Shown: piece after piece, positions 1 through 7,598 of the stretch
Numbering within the stretch: the first letter of the stretch is position 1
How the letters are laid out: every line of letters begins with the position of its first letter
From: an uncultured Planctomycetaceae bacterium
GTDB lineage: Bacteria; Planctomycetota; Planctomycetia; Planctomycetales; Planctomycetaceae
Assembly: GCA_903921605.1 (NCBI GenBank)
Contig: CAIXQV010000267.1
Location: forward strand, 1 to 25,678
Length of the DNA: 25,678 nt
Reading direction: 5' to 3'
Made by a program: the position numbers and the translations under genes
Notes under the pieces: model-generated
The model's database searches: none
What the model saw: only the letters and a program-made list of their open reading frames with translations
What the model was told of the DNA's origin: nothing

Positions 1-498
1 ACAAGTGGTATGAGTGATCGTCCAATGACGGTTCCGGACGTCTGCCAGGATTTGCGATTTGCAGAGTTGTTGATCCAGTTACCAAAGACATGGAAGATTT
101 CTCAGGAAGCATTCTCTGACGAAGCCAACTACTGGCCCGTAAGACTTCTGAAAGTACTGGCCAGACTTCCCCATGAGTACGACACCTGGCTGGGTTCGGG
201 ACACACCGTGCCAAATGGCGACCCGGCCGAACCCTATGCAGACAACACTGCTTTCTCCTGCGCGCTAATTCTGCCGCCGCTCAACTTTGGTGACGACTTT
301 CAAAAGCTCGTAATCGACGACAAACTCAGTATTCACTTCTACTCCGTTGTACCGCTGTACCCGGAAGAAACGAACTACAAACTGGACTTCGGACTCGACA
401 AACTTCTGGCTCAGTTTTCACGGCATGGCATTGAAGATGTCACTGATCTCAAAAGAGTCAACACATGTCGCCGAAAGAAATGGTTTGGCTTGTTCTGA
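1..498 (+). CDS. SUFU (suppressor of fused) domain protein, 5'-truncated by the window edge
   Basis: The reading frame is open from base 1 and ends at TGA 496-498. A Met codon lies at base 10, but the three codons before it read T-S-G, giving TSGMSDRPM, which matches a conserved internal stretch of bacterial SUFU-domain proteins. I therefore treat this as the C-terminal 165 residues of a longer protein. Other family-like segments are LARLPHEYDTWLGSGHT and NGDPAEPYADNT, the hydrophobic ALILPPL strand, SVVPLYPEETNYKLDFG, and the closing VTDLKRVNTCRRK. SUFU was named for the animal Hedgehog regulator. Bacterial members are small cytoplasmic proteins, some found beside polymorphic toxins and proposed as immunity proteins. 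No toxin can be seen because the upstream DNA is missing, so the role here stays open. A strong hairpin follows 9 bases after the stop. Confidence 0.82.
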   Translation, partial: TSGMSDRPMTVPDVCQDLRFAELLIQLPKTWKISQEAFSDEANYWPVRLLKVLARLPHEYDTWLGSGHTVPNGDPAEPYADNTAFSCALILPPLNFGDDFQKLVIDDKLSIHFYSVVPLYPEETNYKLDFGLDKLLAQFSRHGIEDVTDLKRVNTCRRKKWFGLF

Positions 499-507
499 GT
501 TTGCTGC

Positions 508-541
508 TGCGTGAGCTGAAGCTGTTTCTTCAGCTCACGCA
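508..541 (+). terminator. Strong hairpin downstream of the SUFU gene, probable transcription terminator
   Basis: A perfect 14-base inverted repeat (508-521 and 528-541, core GTGAGCTGAAG / CTTCAGCTCAC) encloses a 6-base loop CTGTTT. It begins 9 bases after the SUFU stop codon. No T-tract follows, so it is either a terminator without a U-run or an RNA 3'-end stabiliser. The placement between two same-strand genes fits separating the SUFU gene from the porin. Confidence 0.6.
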
Positions 542-746
542 TGAAACTCGGCTAAATGCTTGCCAACTTCGTCTGGCGAATGATCCGGTCGGGCAGTCTG
601 CGCAAAATTTCTCCGGCGAGCAGAGTCAACAAGGGATCTCAGCTTCATTCTTCGCTCAACCAACATAATCGAAGATGTCGCCTCCAGTCAAAGGGCCGAA
701 TACACAAGGAGAGAATCAGAAGAGTCCGTGCGGAAGGAGTCTGGCA
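542..746 (+). other. Intergenic leader of the porin gene
   Basis: About 205 bases lie between the hairpin and the porin start. A CATAAT hexamer at 664-669 could act as a -10 element, but no convincing -35 sits at the right distance, so I do not call a promoter. Open frames here lack a ribosome site or recognisable protein character and look like chance. Confidence 0.4.
732..739 (+). promoter_or_regulatory. Ribosome binding site that fixes the porin start
   Basis: GGAAGGAG ends 7 bases before ATG 747. An in-frame ATG 72 bases upstream (675) has no comparable site and would add 24 residues in front of a clean signal peptide. This decides the start at 747. Confidence 0.75.
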
Positions 747-2438
747 ATGGATTGCCAAAAGCCGAAGTCGTTTCTGTTTCGTGGCCTCGCTGCGGGATTT
801 CTTCTACTGCTTTGCGGTAGTTCAGGGCCGCTACTGGCGCAAGAGTCCGACGTCTCTCTGGAAACCCTGCTGGAAAGAATCGAACGACTCGAAGCAGACG
901 ACAAACGTCTGCAGCAAAAAGTTGGCCACATCGAAACGGAAGAGGCTGAAATTGCCGATCCAAGCGATGCTGAGTCTGACGTGAAGCAAACATCGTTCTC
1001 GGGATCCTCAAGCAAACACCCGAAAGGCTGGATGTACGAATCAACCACGCCGGAAACTCTGTTTGCTGGTGGTACTGCCACGCCTCTTCTGAATGAGACT
1101 TATGTCCGTCACATCGTGGCCGAAGAGATCATTCAGCGCGATCAACAGATAACGACGTCCATGCCTGGTGGTGACCAGAGCGCCGATGCCCTTCAGGATC
1201 AGCGAATTGCCAGCCTCGATAATGCGTTCAAATCGTTTCAGGAGAAGGCTAACAAAAAGACCTATCCATCCGTCACAGTTAATGGTGTGTTTCAAAGCGA
1301 TGCCGGCTGGATTCATCAGGACAGCAACAGCGAAGCACAGTACGGTCAGATTCAGGATGGAGCCGATTTTCGACGAGCACGCTTGTCGGCCAAAGGCAGC
1401 GTAACCGAACTCACCAACTACTTCTTCCAGATGGATTTTGGATTCTTCGGGCGGCCGACATTCACAGACGTGTGGGTGGAACAAACCAAAGTGCCGTTCT
1501 TCGGCAACGTGCGAATCGGTCAATGGAAACAACCGTTTGGACTCGAGACTGTCAGCAGCTTTCGCTACACGACTTTCATGGAACGTTCGGTCCTGTTTCA
1601 GCCATTCACTCCGTTTCGCCACATCGGCATCGGCTTCTATGATCACTCCGATGACCTGAGTAACACGTGGGCCGCATCAGTATTTCGATCAGGCCAGGAC
1701 CAGTTTGGAGGAACTCTGTCCTCCGACGGCGGCTATGGCACGGCGGAACGACTGACATGGGTCCCATCATGGGATTGTGATGGAAAGAACTATGTGCACC
1801 TTGGTGTCGGGCATTTCTTCAATGCTCCTCCCGAAGACACGATTAACTTCAGAACAATTCCCGAGTTCTTCGTCGGAGCCAACGGACCTGGAGCTGTCGG
1901 GAGCAGCGGCCAGGCAGTCCCTGGCGGCTCGAACGGAACACCGTTCTTTGTCGCGACCGGTCCTCTGGCTAACGTGCCTTACTACAACGTTCTGGGAAGT
2001 GAACTGTTGTGGGTTGAGGGACCATTCAGCCTTCAATCCGAGGCCATGGTTAACCTTGTGAACCAGAACGGTGTCAATTCAGCTCTGCCGGGGGCTTATG
2101 CTCAGGCCGGATATTTTCTGACCGGCGAACATCGGCCATATGATCGCAAGACCGGTACCATTGACCGAGTCATTCCAAAATCAAACCTGACGTTCGCAGG
2201 GACGAACTGCAACCCGGGTCTCGGTGCATGGGAAGTGGCTGGCCGCTGGTCCTGGCTGGATCTCAACGACAACGTAATTCAGGGCGGCACCATCGTGGAC
2301 TACACGGCTGGAGTGAATTGGTATTGGAATCCGTATACCAAAATGGTCTTCAACTACGTTCACTCGATTTCTGACAGCCCTGTCCTGCCCCAAAGCCAGA
2401 CAGACATGTTTGGCGTCCGCGCCCAACTGGACTTTTAA
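747..2438 (+). CDS. OprP/OprO-family phosphate-selective-type outer-membrane porin with N-terminal coiled coil
   Basis: The product has 563 residues. It starts with a Sec signal peptide (basic n-region, FRGLAAGFLLLLCG core, likely cleavage after LLAQ). A short heptad-like segment follows (LETLLERIERLEADDKRLQQ, about residues 38-65), then a low-complexity linker. From about residue 172 it resembles the phosphate-selective porin O/P family: an opening VTVNGVFQSDAGW strand, the DFRRARLSAKG motif, the FFQMDFGF strand, VRIGQWKQPFGLE, and TTFMERS. The last residue is Phe, the usual C-terminal beta-barrel signal. It is inferred to be an outer-membrane beta-barrel channel, possibly anion-preferring; phosphate specificity cannot be read from the sequence. 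In trimeric porins of this family an N-terminal coiled coil can help trimerisation. No pho-type regulatory site was recognised upstream. The gene stands alone and converges on the gene at 2597-3655. Confidence 0.88.
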   Translation: MDCQKPKSFLFRGLAAGFLLLLCGSSGPLLAQESDVSLETLLERIERLEADDKRLQQKVGHIETEEAEIADPSDAESDVKQTSFSGSSSKHPKGWMYESTTPETLFAGGTATPLLNETYVRHIVAEEIIQRDQQITTSMPGGDQSADALQDQRIASLDNAFKSFQEKANKKTYPSVTVNGVFQSDAGWIHQDSNSEAQYGQIQDGADFRRARLSAKGSVTELTNYFFQMDFGFFGRPTFTDVWVEQTKVPFFGNVRIGQWKQPFGLETVSSFRYTTFMERSVLFQPFTPFRHIGIGFYDHSDDLSNTWAASVFRSGQDQFGGTLSSDGGYGTAERLTWVPSWDCDGKNYVHLGVGHFFNAPPEDTINFRTIPEFFVGANGPGAVGSSGQAVPGGSNGTPFFVATGPLANVPYYNVLGSELLWVEGPFSLQSEAMVNLVNQNGVNSALPGAYAQAGYFLTGEHRPYDRKTGTIDRVIPKSNLTFAGTNCNPGLGAWEVAGRWSWLDLNDNVIQGGTIVDYTAGVNWYWNPYTKMVFNYVHSISDSPVLPQSQTDMFGVRAQLDF

Positions 2439-2490
2439 AGGTTGAACTTGAGTGGTGTTTTAACAGACGATGCGTTGTCAAACCGTAAGT

Positions 2491-2548
2491 TGTAGGTTGG
2501 ACATTCTTGTCCGACAGGGTTTCGACGGGCAAGAATGCCCATCCTACA
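2491..2548. repeat. Nested palindromic repeat between convergent genes; possible bidirectional terminator
   Basis: Arms 2491-2515 and 2524-2548 form an imperfect inverted repeat with 21 of 25 positions complementary. Each arm is also its own perfect mini-hairpin: GGACA-TTCT-TGTCC in the left arm and GGGCA-AGAA-TGCCC in the right arm. The outer ends are TGTAGG and CCTACA. The element therefore folds either as one long stem or as two small ones. It lies 52 bases after the porin stop and 48 bases before the end of the minus-strand TPR gene. From memory, similar TAGG..TGGGCATTCTTGCCC units are dispersed in planctomycete genomes. Confidence 0.65.
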
Positions 2549-2596
2549 GGAAAATCAAGTCGTGACTTCGCACTGCGCGTTGTTGGCAAACCGGAA

Positions 2597-3655
2597 TTAT
2601 CTGTCGGCTTCACCCGTGCTTTTGTACTCGCGACGGAGCTTATCTGCTTCAGATTGTCTGCCGGACAATTCCAATGCCGTGATGGCTTCCTGAAGACTGG
2701 CATTGGTCGTCGGTGGATCAAGAGGCTCCAGCAGCGGCATCCACAACAGACTGGTGGCTGCGTTGTCATAATCATGAGTCGCCAGCAAGGCTCGCCCGAT
2801 GATGAACTCCGGGCCGGATCGAGTCCGACGGTCCAACTGACGCACGTTCTGGCTCCAGCTTGAAACTTCTGCTTCTCGCAGTTGATCCGGATGCAGCAAA
2901 CGCAGACGCCAGAGCTGAGCCCTTACGAGCTCCCGAAGAACACCCGTCGCGGACTGCTCCAGATCTTTCAGGACTGCGACCGCAATCGCTTCCTGACTCG
3001 ATTCATGCAACAACGCGGAAGCAGCCGTAAGCCGCCGAACCTCAGACGGAGATTTCAGATCGGCTGCAGCCAATTGGATTCGATGCTTGACCGGCAATCG
3101 CTCATCCCAGACAAGTGGCAACTCGACCACATGTCGCGTATCAGGATCATCCTGAACAATTTTCTCAACAGTCGCCAGACATCCCTCGAACTCCCCCAGG
3201 GCGCGATAGGCTTGGGCCAGGTGGGCATTGATTTCTCGACGAGCCCAGTTTCGATTCTCTGTCGTCACCGCAGATTGAAGCGATGTCAGTGCTGTCTTCC
3301 AATCACGCTCTCGAAGCTTCTTCAGGCCTTCATTGAAATCTTCCGACTTTCGGAACTGAACCGAAACAACTTCCTGCAGACGAATCACATTCACCGTGCT
3401 GCCCGAACGACGAACGACAATGTTCTGCCCAGCGATGTCTTCAATGACACAGGATATTGTCTTTGTGCGATTGCCTCCCTCTGAGCGGACAACGACGCGA
3501 TCATCGGTTACCAAAGGCAGCCGAGACGTTTCATCCGCGCAGAGAGAATCATCATGGGACATCACAAGGAGAGCGCAAATCGATAGATGATGCAACCAAC
3601 GATATATGATCACTGATGCACATCCGGCTCCCGCTTTTGGCTCACCTCTGGACAT
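2597..3655 (-). CDS. Secreted TPR-like protein of unknown function
   Basis: The product has 352 residues. An N-terminal hydrophobic stretch (about residues 16-32) followed by DSLCA|DETS reads as a signal peptide. Next comes a small beta-rich segment with charged repeats (RVVVRSEGG, NIVVRRSG, VIRLQEVVSVQFR, about residues 50-105). Alpha-helical TPR-like units follow, such as FNEGLKKLRERDWKTALTSLQSAV and INAHLAQAYRALGEFEGCLATVEKIVQDDP, up to about residue 200, and then a helical C-terminal half. ATG 3655 is preceded by a GGTGGAG stretch at a workable distance; an in-frame GTG at 3613 would give a shorter leader. The gene is the last of three minus-strand genes and starts 51 bases after the FG-GAP gene stops, so co-transcription is likely. 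I do not recognise a named family. A role as a periplasmic partner of the upstream lipoprotein is inference from context only. Confidence 0.75.
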   Translation of the reverse strand: MSRGEPKAGAGCASVIIYRWLHHLSICALLVMSHDDSLCADETSRLPLVTDDRVVVRSEGGNRTKTISCVIEDIAGQNIVVRRSGSTVNVIRLQEVVSVQFRKSEDFNEGLKKLRERDWKTALTSLQSAVTTENRNWARREINAHLAQAYRALGEFEGCLATVEKIVQDDPDTRHVVELPLVWDERLPVKHRIQLAAADLKSPSEVRRLTAASALLHESSQEAIAVAVLKDLEQSATGVLRELVRAQLWRLRLLHPDQLREAEVSSWSQNVRQLDRRTRSGPEFIIGRALLATHDYDNAATSLLWMPLLEPLDPPTTNASLQEAITALELSGRQSEADKLRREYKSTGEADR

Positions 3656-3706
3656 TTCCTGCGCTCCACCTAGCGACTACCCTGCCAACAAGGACGTTCG
3701 CCGAAA

Positions 3707-6700
3707 CTACAGTCCATCACGAATCAGATCACGAAACTCAAAACGCTGATACTCGCGAGTCTGATACTCTTCCAGATACCGGAGATACTCGGGCGACGAC
3801 GGCTGGCTTTCATCTGGCGCCAGTGGATAGCGTGTCATCGCTTTAAACGGATAAGGCTCCGATGATTGTCCATAAACCGTACTCAGGTCGGCGTCCTTAT
3901 CCCAGCCCACGTTGTAGAGTACAAAATCTCTTTTCCATCCGGCTGGTATCTCTTTCTCGGGCACAACAAATTCCACGCTTAACTCATCACCAGGCCCCAT
4001 GACAACCATTTGATCGTCCTGACGACTCAGCAACGGCAACACTTCACCATACCGTGTGAATCGGCCAAGCATTTCATTCCATCGAGGCACCGTCGTGACG
4101 GAATCATAATCGTATCCCTCTGGCGCATGCCCTTCTCGGAAGAGAGCGTTGTCTGCATACGTGCGGCGAGAGAAACCTCGATAGTGCAAATCGGCCGCAG
4201 CCAAAGAGCAGTCATGAGACTGCGTTTCGGCATCCTCTTCATCCACGGTAAAGAAAACCTGATCCCAATAAAGTTCCATGCTCGACCGAATACGCAATCG
4301 ATAATCGGTCGTCCGAAATGCGTCCGTCAGATCAACAACCATGGCTTTCGTCTTACCGCTCGGGAAGCCGATAAAAGGCCGAACCGTTTTCCACTCGCCA
4401 TTGGAATCAATGACTTCCAGCGACGGCGGTGCCGGAGGATCCAGTTCGGGGTTCTGAACGATCGCCTGATTGATCGACGTGTTCGTTGGAAACACCCAAC
4501 CGATCATGACCAGTCGAATATTCTTCGGCCGAGCTTCTTCTGATGCAGCCAGCGGCCCCAGATCAAATTCCATTGTCCACTCATCAGTCAGTCCCTGCAG
4601 AATTCGACCTTTGAATGGCTGGACATAATCCTGATCAAGAGACTTCAAACCAGGCAGGAGATCTCGACCAGTTCCATCAACAGCCGAAACAGGCAGCCGT
4701 GCATTCTGCACCGTATGGATTCGGTGAGCCGCCATCTCCGGAGAGCCAACCTTTTCGTTGGTAAAGATTGAAACGTCCGCCGGATGATCGACAGCCATCA
4801 ACTTTACCTCATCGAAGTAAGCGGCCTCCCAAAGTTCTTCCGTCAACTGCAACACATAACGTCCATCTCGTGGCTTAAGCTGTTCGCCGGGAATCATCAG
4901 GTACTCCCACTCGCGAGTCGGTGCCATGTCGCCCGTCGCCTGCACAAGCCCGATCGGAGCAGCCCACAAACAATCACTGAAGAACTCAAACCGTTCGCCA
5001 TTCCACGTGTAAATGTAGGGGCAGGATCCGTTCAGAATTTGCGGTGACAGAATTCCCAGACGAGCACGCAGCAGCGACGTATTCGTAATGTTCTGAGGAA
5101 CACCGTCCGTCAAAATGACACGAATCGTATCGATCTCTTTGGCCTTCCCCAATCCGAGATGAAGCTTTGGAGTCGTGATCACGTGAGCCTGATACGCCGT
5201 CCCCGCTCGCAGTTCAATGACAGAGCCACGGGCATGCATGTTGACTCGATTTGAGGGAAACTGCGGTTCGTCACCAACAGCACGAACAACGACTTCGGCC
5301 CATTCATTTTCATTGCCGCCGTTGTTAGTCAACTGCTGCAGTTTTCCGTCATCGGAAACGAGGATCAGATCCAGATCTCCATCATCGTCCATGTCAGACG
5401 ACGCCACACGGATGGCTTTTGTACCGGTCGGCAATAACTTCGTCAGATCTTCCGCCTGGCCATCATTGGTGCCGCGCAGCAGGGTCAATCCGGCAGGACC
5501 AGACGATACGAGATCAGAACGGCCATCGTTATCAAGATCCGCGCGATGCAGAGATACGCCGGAAACGGTTGTGAGTGACTCGGCCTTCGAATCTGCCAGC
5601 AATTCATTGTTCTTCGGGGCGATTAGGCTCGTGCCGGAAGAACCAGCGATCAACAGATCCCAGCGGCTGTCGCCATTGAAGTCATCAATAAGAACGTCTT
5701 CAGCACCGGCGGGACACGGAAGACCATCGAGCCATCGGAAGCGAGAATGAAGCAGGTTCTGAAGCCATCCCGCTTTACCATCAGCACTCACGCCGATGAC
5801 ATCCATGGCCATGTCACGGTTCCAGTCGCCGATCGAAACGGCGGCAATCGGATATGTCGGCAGAGTGACCCCATCAGTGATCGCCTCAAACGTCTTGCCG
5901 TCGATATTCTTCCAAAGTGTCATCCCGGCCGATGTCGCAAAGATCAAATCAAGATCTCCGTCAGATTCCAGATCCGCCGCGTCGGCATCATTAACGGCCG
6001 TGACTGCTGCCGCCTGCGGAAGTACGGTCAGACTCCGAACTCCCGCCTCTGAAGACTCGTTCTTCAGGATTGCCACACCAGCTTCACCCCAAGCCACAAC
6101 ATCCAAGTCCGTATCGAACCAGCGATTCTTTCCACTGCCGTCTTTGACGATCTTCAGATCACCATCTCTGTCACGCAGCTTCATGGGATTCTTGATGTCC
6201 GACAAAGCGCGATCAAAATCGCGGTCGATGTCGGCAAGGAGAAAGTTGCTGAAGGTCCCGGCCTCTTGCGGAGATTCCATCAACAACGTCCAGGCCGTGG
6301 CAATATCAAGGCCACGCGAATAGATTCGAATTCGACCATCCTGAACAAGGATCAGGTCATCGGCTCCATCCAGATTCATGTCCTGCAACTGAACCTGCGT
6401 CACTCCCATGACCTCCGGAAGTCCGCTTCCAGGCGTGAACTCTTTCAGCACAGTAGGATCAGCCGGAGGAAAAACAGCCACCCGAACATCATCTTTCAAC
6501 GGCAATCGGCCGGGCAGATCGACAATCAGATACTCCAGCAAATTAAGATCGATACGACGCTGGTCGATCTGAGTCGCCAGTTCCGGCAGCATCAAGTTCT
6601 TGGCCATCATGGCCGGCCCCAGCAGCAAGGTTGGATTATCTTTGCCTGGGCCCGCGAGCGCTTTTCGAATTGTCTCAACGAGGTCGACTCGCCGCTGCAG

Positions 6701-7516
6701 CTTGATGGCTGAGTTCAGAGGCTGCAATAACGTGGCAACCTTATCCAGAGTGCTTGAAATCGTAGCAGCTAACTGCTTTGTCTCCACGTTCTTTGAGTTA
6801 AGCCCGAGAGCTTGCTTCTCCATCAACTTCCCAACAACAGCCAGGTTCTCCGGAGCCAGCTCACTGGTTTTCTGCAAGGCCTTGATAAGTTCCGGCGAGT
6901 CCGAATAATCGCGATGACCTTCCATCGCGAGCGCGAGGGCATACCACATTTGCGGACGGTCTCCCGAAAGAGTAATCGCGCGACGCAAATGCTCAAGAGC
7001 CACGGAGATTTGAGGATTCGTGGAACTGTCTTCATACGCCGCCTGTTTGCCGGATATCAATGCCGCGACCGCTTTCTGCTCGTCGGTCTTCGCCAGAGCA
7101 TCCAGCAACTTAATGGCCTCATTCGCTTTCTGGACTGCTGTTGCATAGGCCTTCGGGTCTTTCGATTGTGAGTACGGAGAGCTTCGATCGATCAACGACA
7201 GAGTCCGAGAAACCGCCAGATTGTTGGCCGCATCAACGTTCTCAGACAACAGTGTTTGCAGCTCACTGAGTGATGCTTCGGCATCAGCCCACTCATGATT
7301 TTCAAGATGCCCCACGCCACGATTATGCAACTGCACGATTTTCTGAACTTGCTCAACCGTCATCTCGGAAGCAGAGGAACTCTCCGTGACTCCTCTGCCA
7401 TCGGGACTGGTCTCTGGCGGCTTTCCTCCAGGCTTTGTTTCCGTTGAGCAGCCACCGAACGACACTGTCAGTGCTATCCACAAAGAACTTGCAAGACGAA
7501 TTCGATGAATTGACAT
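3707..7516 (-). CDS. Large TPR / FG-GAP / ASPIC-UnbV-like probable lipoprotein
   Basis: The product has 1269 residues. A signal peptide ends at FGGC (Cys23), an imperfect lipobox, so a lipoprotein is likely but not certain. Helical TPR-like repeats cover about residues 50-300. From about 375 to 735 there are at least six FG-GAP-type units with Asp-rich calcium-loop motifs: DMNLDGADD, DLESDGDLD, DWNRDMAMD, DFNGDSRWD, DLDNDGRSD and DMDDDGDLD. At about 750-815 an ASPIC/UnbV-like segment follows (GSVIELRAGTAYQ, HLGLGKAKEIDTIRV, DGVPQN). The last 450 residues form a conserved-looking beta-rich region (YIYTWNGERFEFFSDCLW, GRYVLQLTEELWEAAYFDE) with no name I can give. Related CRTAC1-like proteins are extracellular. 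No good Shine-Dalgarno precedes ATG 7516; two 10-base direct repeats lie there instead. It sits between two other secreted-protein genes on the same strand. Surface adhesion or scaffold function is inference. Confidence 0.87.
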   Translation of the reverse strand: MSIHRIRLASSLWIALTVSFGGCSTETKPGGKPPETSPDGRGVTESSSASEMTVEQVQKIVQLHNRGVGHLENHEWADAEASLSELQTLLSENVDAANNLAVSRTLSLIDRSSPYSQSKDPKAYATAVQKANEAIKLLDALAKTDEQKAVAALISGKQAAYEDSSTNPQISVALEHLRRAITLSGDRPQMWYALALAMEGHRDYSDSPELIKALQKTSELAPENLAVVGKLMEKQALGLNSKNVETKQLAATISSTLDKVATLLQPLNSAIKLQRRVDLVETIRKALAGPGKDNPTLLLGPAMMAKNLMLPELATQIDQRRIDLNLLEYLIVDLPGRLPLKDDVRVAVFPPADPTVLKEFTPGSGLPEVMGVTQVQLQDMNLDGADDLILVQDGRIRIYSRGLDIATAWTLLMESPQEAGTFSNFLLADIDRDFDRALSDIKNPMKLRDRDGDLKIVKDGSGKNRWFDTDLDVVAWGEAGVAILKNESSEAGVRSLTVLPQAAAVTAVNDADAADLESDGDLDLIFATSAGMTLWKNIDGKTFEAITDGVTLPTYPIAAVSIGDWNRDMAMDVIGVSADGKAGWLQNLLHSRFRWLDGLPCPAGAEDVLIDDFNGDSRWDLLIAGSSGTSLIAPKNNELLADSKAESLTTVSGVSLHRADLDNDGRSDLVSSGPAGLTLLRGTNDGQAEDLTKLLPTGTKAIRVASSDMDDDGDLDLILVSDDGKLQQLTNNGGNENEWAEVVVRAVGDEPQFPSNRVNMHARGSVIELRAGTAYQAHVITTPKLHLGLGKAKEIDTIRVILTDGVPQNITNTSLLRARLGILSPQILNGSCPYIYTWNGERFEFFSDCLWAAPIGLVQATGDMAPTREWEYLMIPGEQLKPRDGRYVLQLTEELWEAAYFDEVKLMAVDHPADVSIFTNEKVGSPEMAAHRIHTVQNARLPVSAVDGTGRDLLPGLKSLDQDYVQPFKGRILQGLTDEWTMEFDLGPLAASEEARPKNIRLVMIGWVFPTNTSINQAIVQNPELDPPAPPSLEVIDSNGEWKTVRPFIGFPSGKTKAMVVDLTDAFRTTDYRLRIRSSMELYWDQVFFTVDEEDAETQSHDCSLAAADLHYRGFSRRTYADNALFREGHAPEGYDYDSVTTVPRWNEMLGRFTRYGEVLPLLSRQDDQMVVMGPGDELSVEFVVPEKEIPAGWKRDFVLYNVGWDKDADLSTVYGQSSEPYPFKAMTRYPLAPDESQPSSPEYLRYLEEYQTREYQRFEFRDLIRDGL

Positions 7517-7525
7517 GTGAGAAAC

Positions 7526-7552
7526 TCAAACGTTGGGTAGGATCAAACGTTG
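7526..7552. repeat. 10-base direct repeat just upstream of the FG-GAP gene start
   Basis: TCAAACGTTG occurs at 7526-7535 and again at 7543-7552, a 17-base period. Each copy contains the palindrome AACGTT. The pair ends 9 bases upstream of the minus-strand start at 7516, where a ribosome site would be expected. It could be a regulator binding site; chance cannot be excluded. Confidence 0.4.
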
Positions 7553-7598
7553 TCAGGGAAATGTGAGGTACCGTGCGTCCGGAATGCGATTCGCGGAT

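Noticed and set aside
1041..1646. 201-codon minus-strand frame opposite the porin
   Set aside because: It lies entirely antisense to a well-supported porin and shows no protein-family character.
4010..4543. 177-codon plus-strand frames opposite the FG-GAP gene (also at 5217-5750 and 5796-6323)
   Set aside because: They are shadows of a long coding gene; composition is Arg/Ser-rich and no motif is visible.
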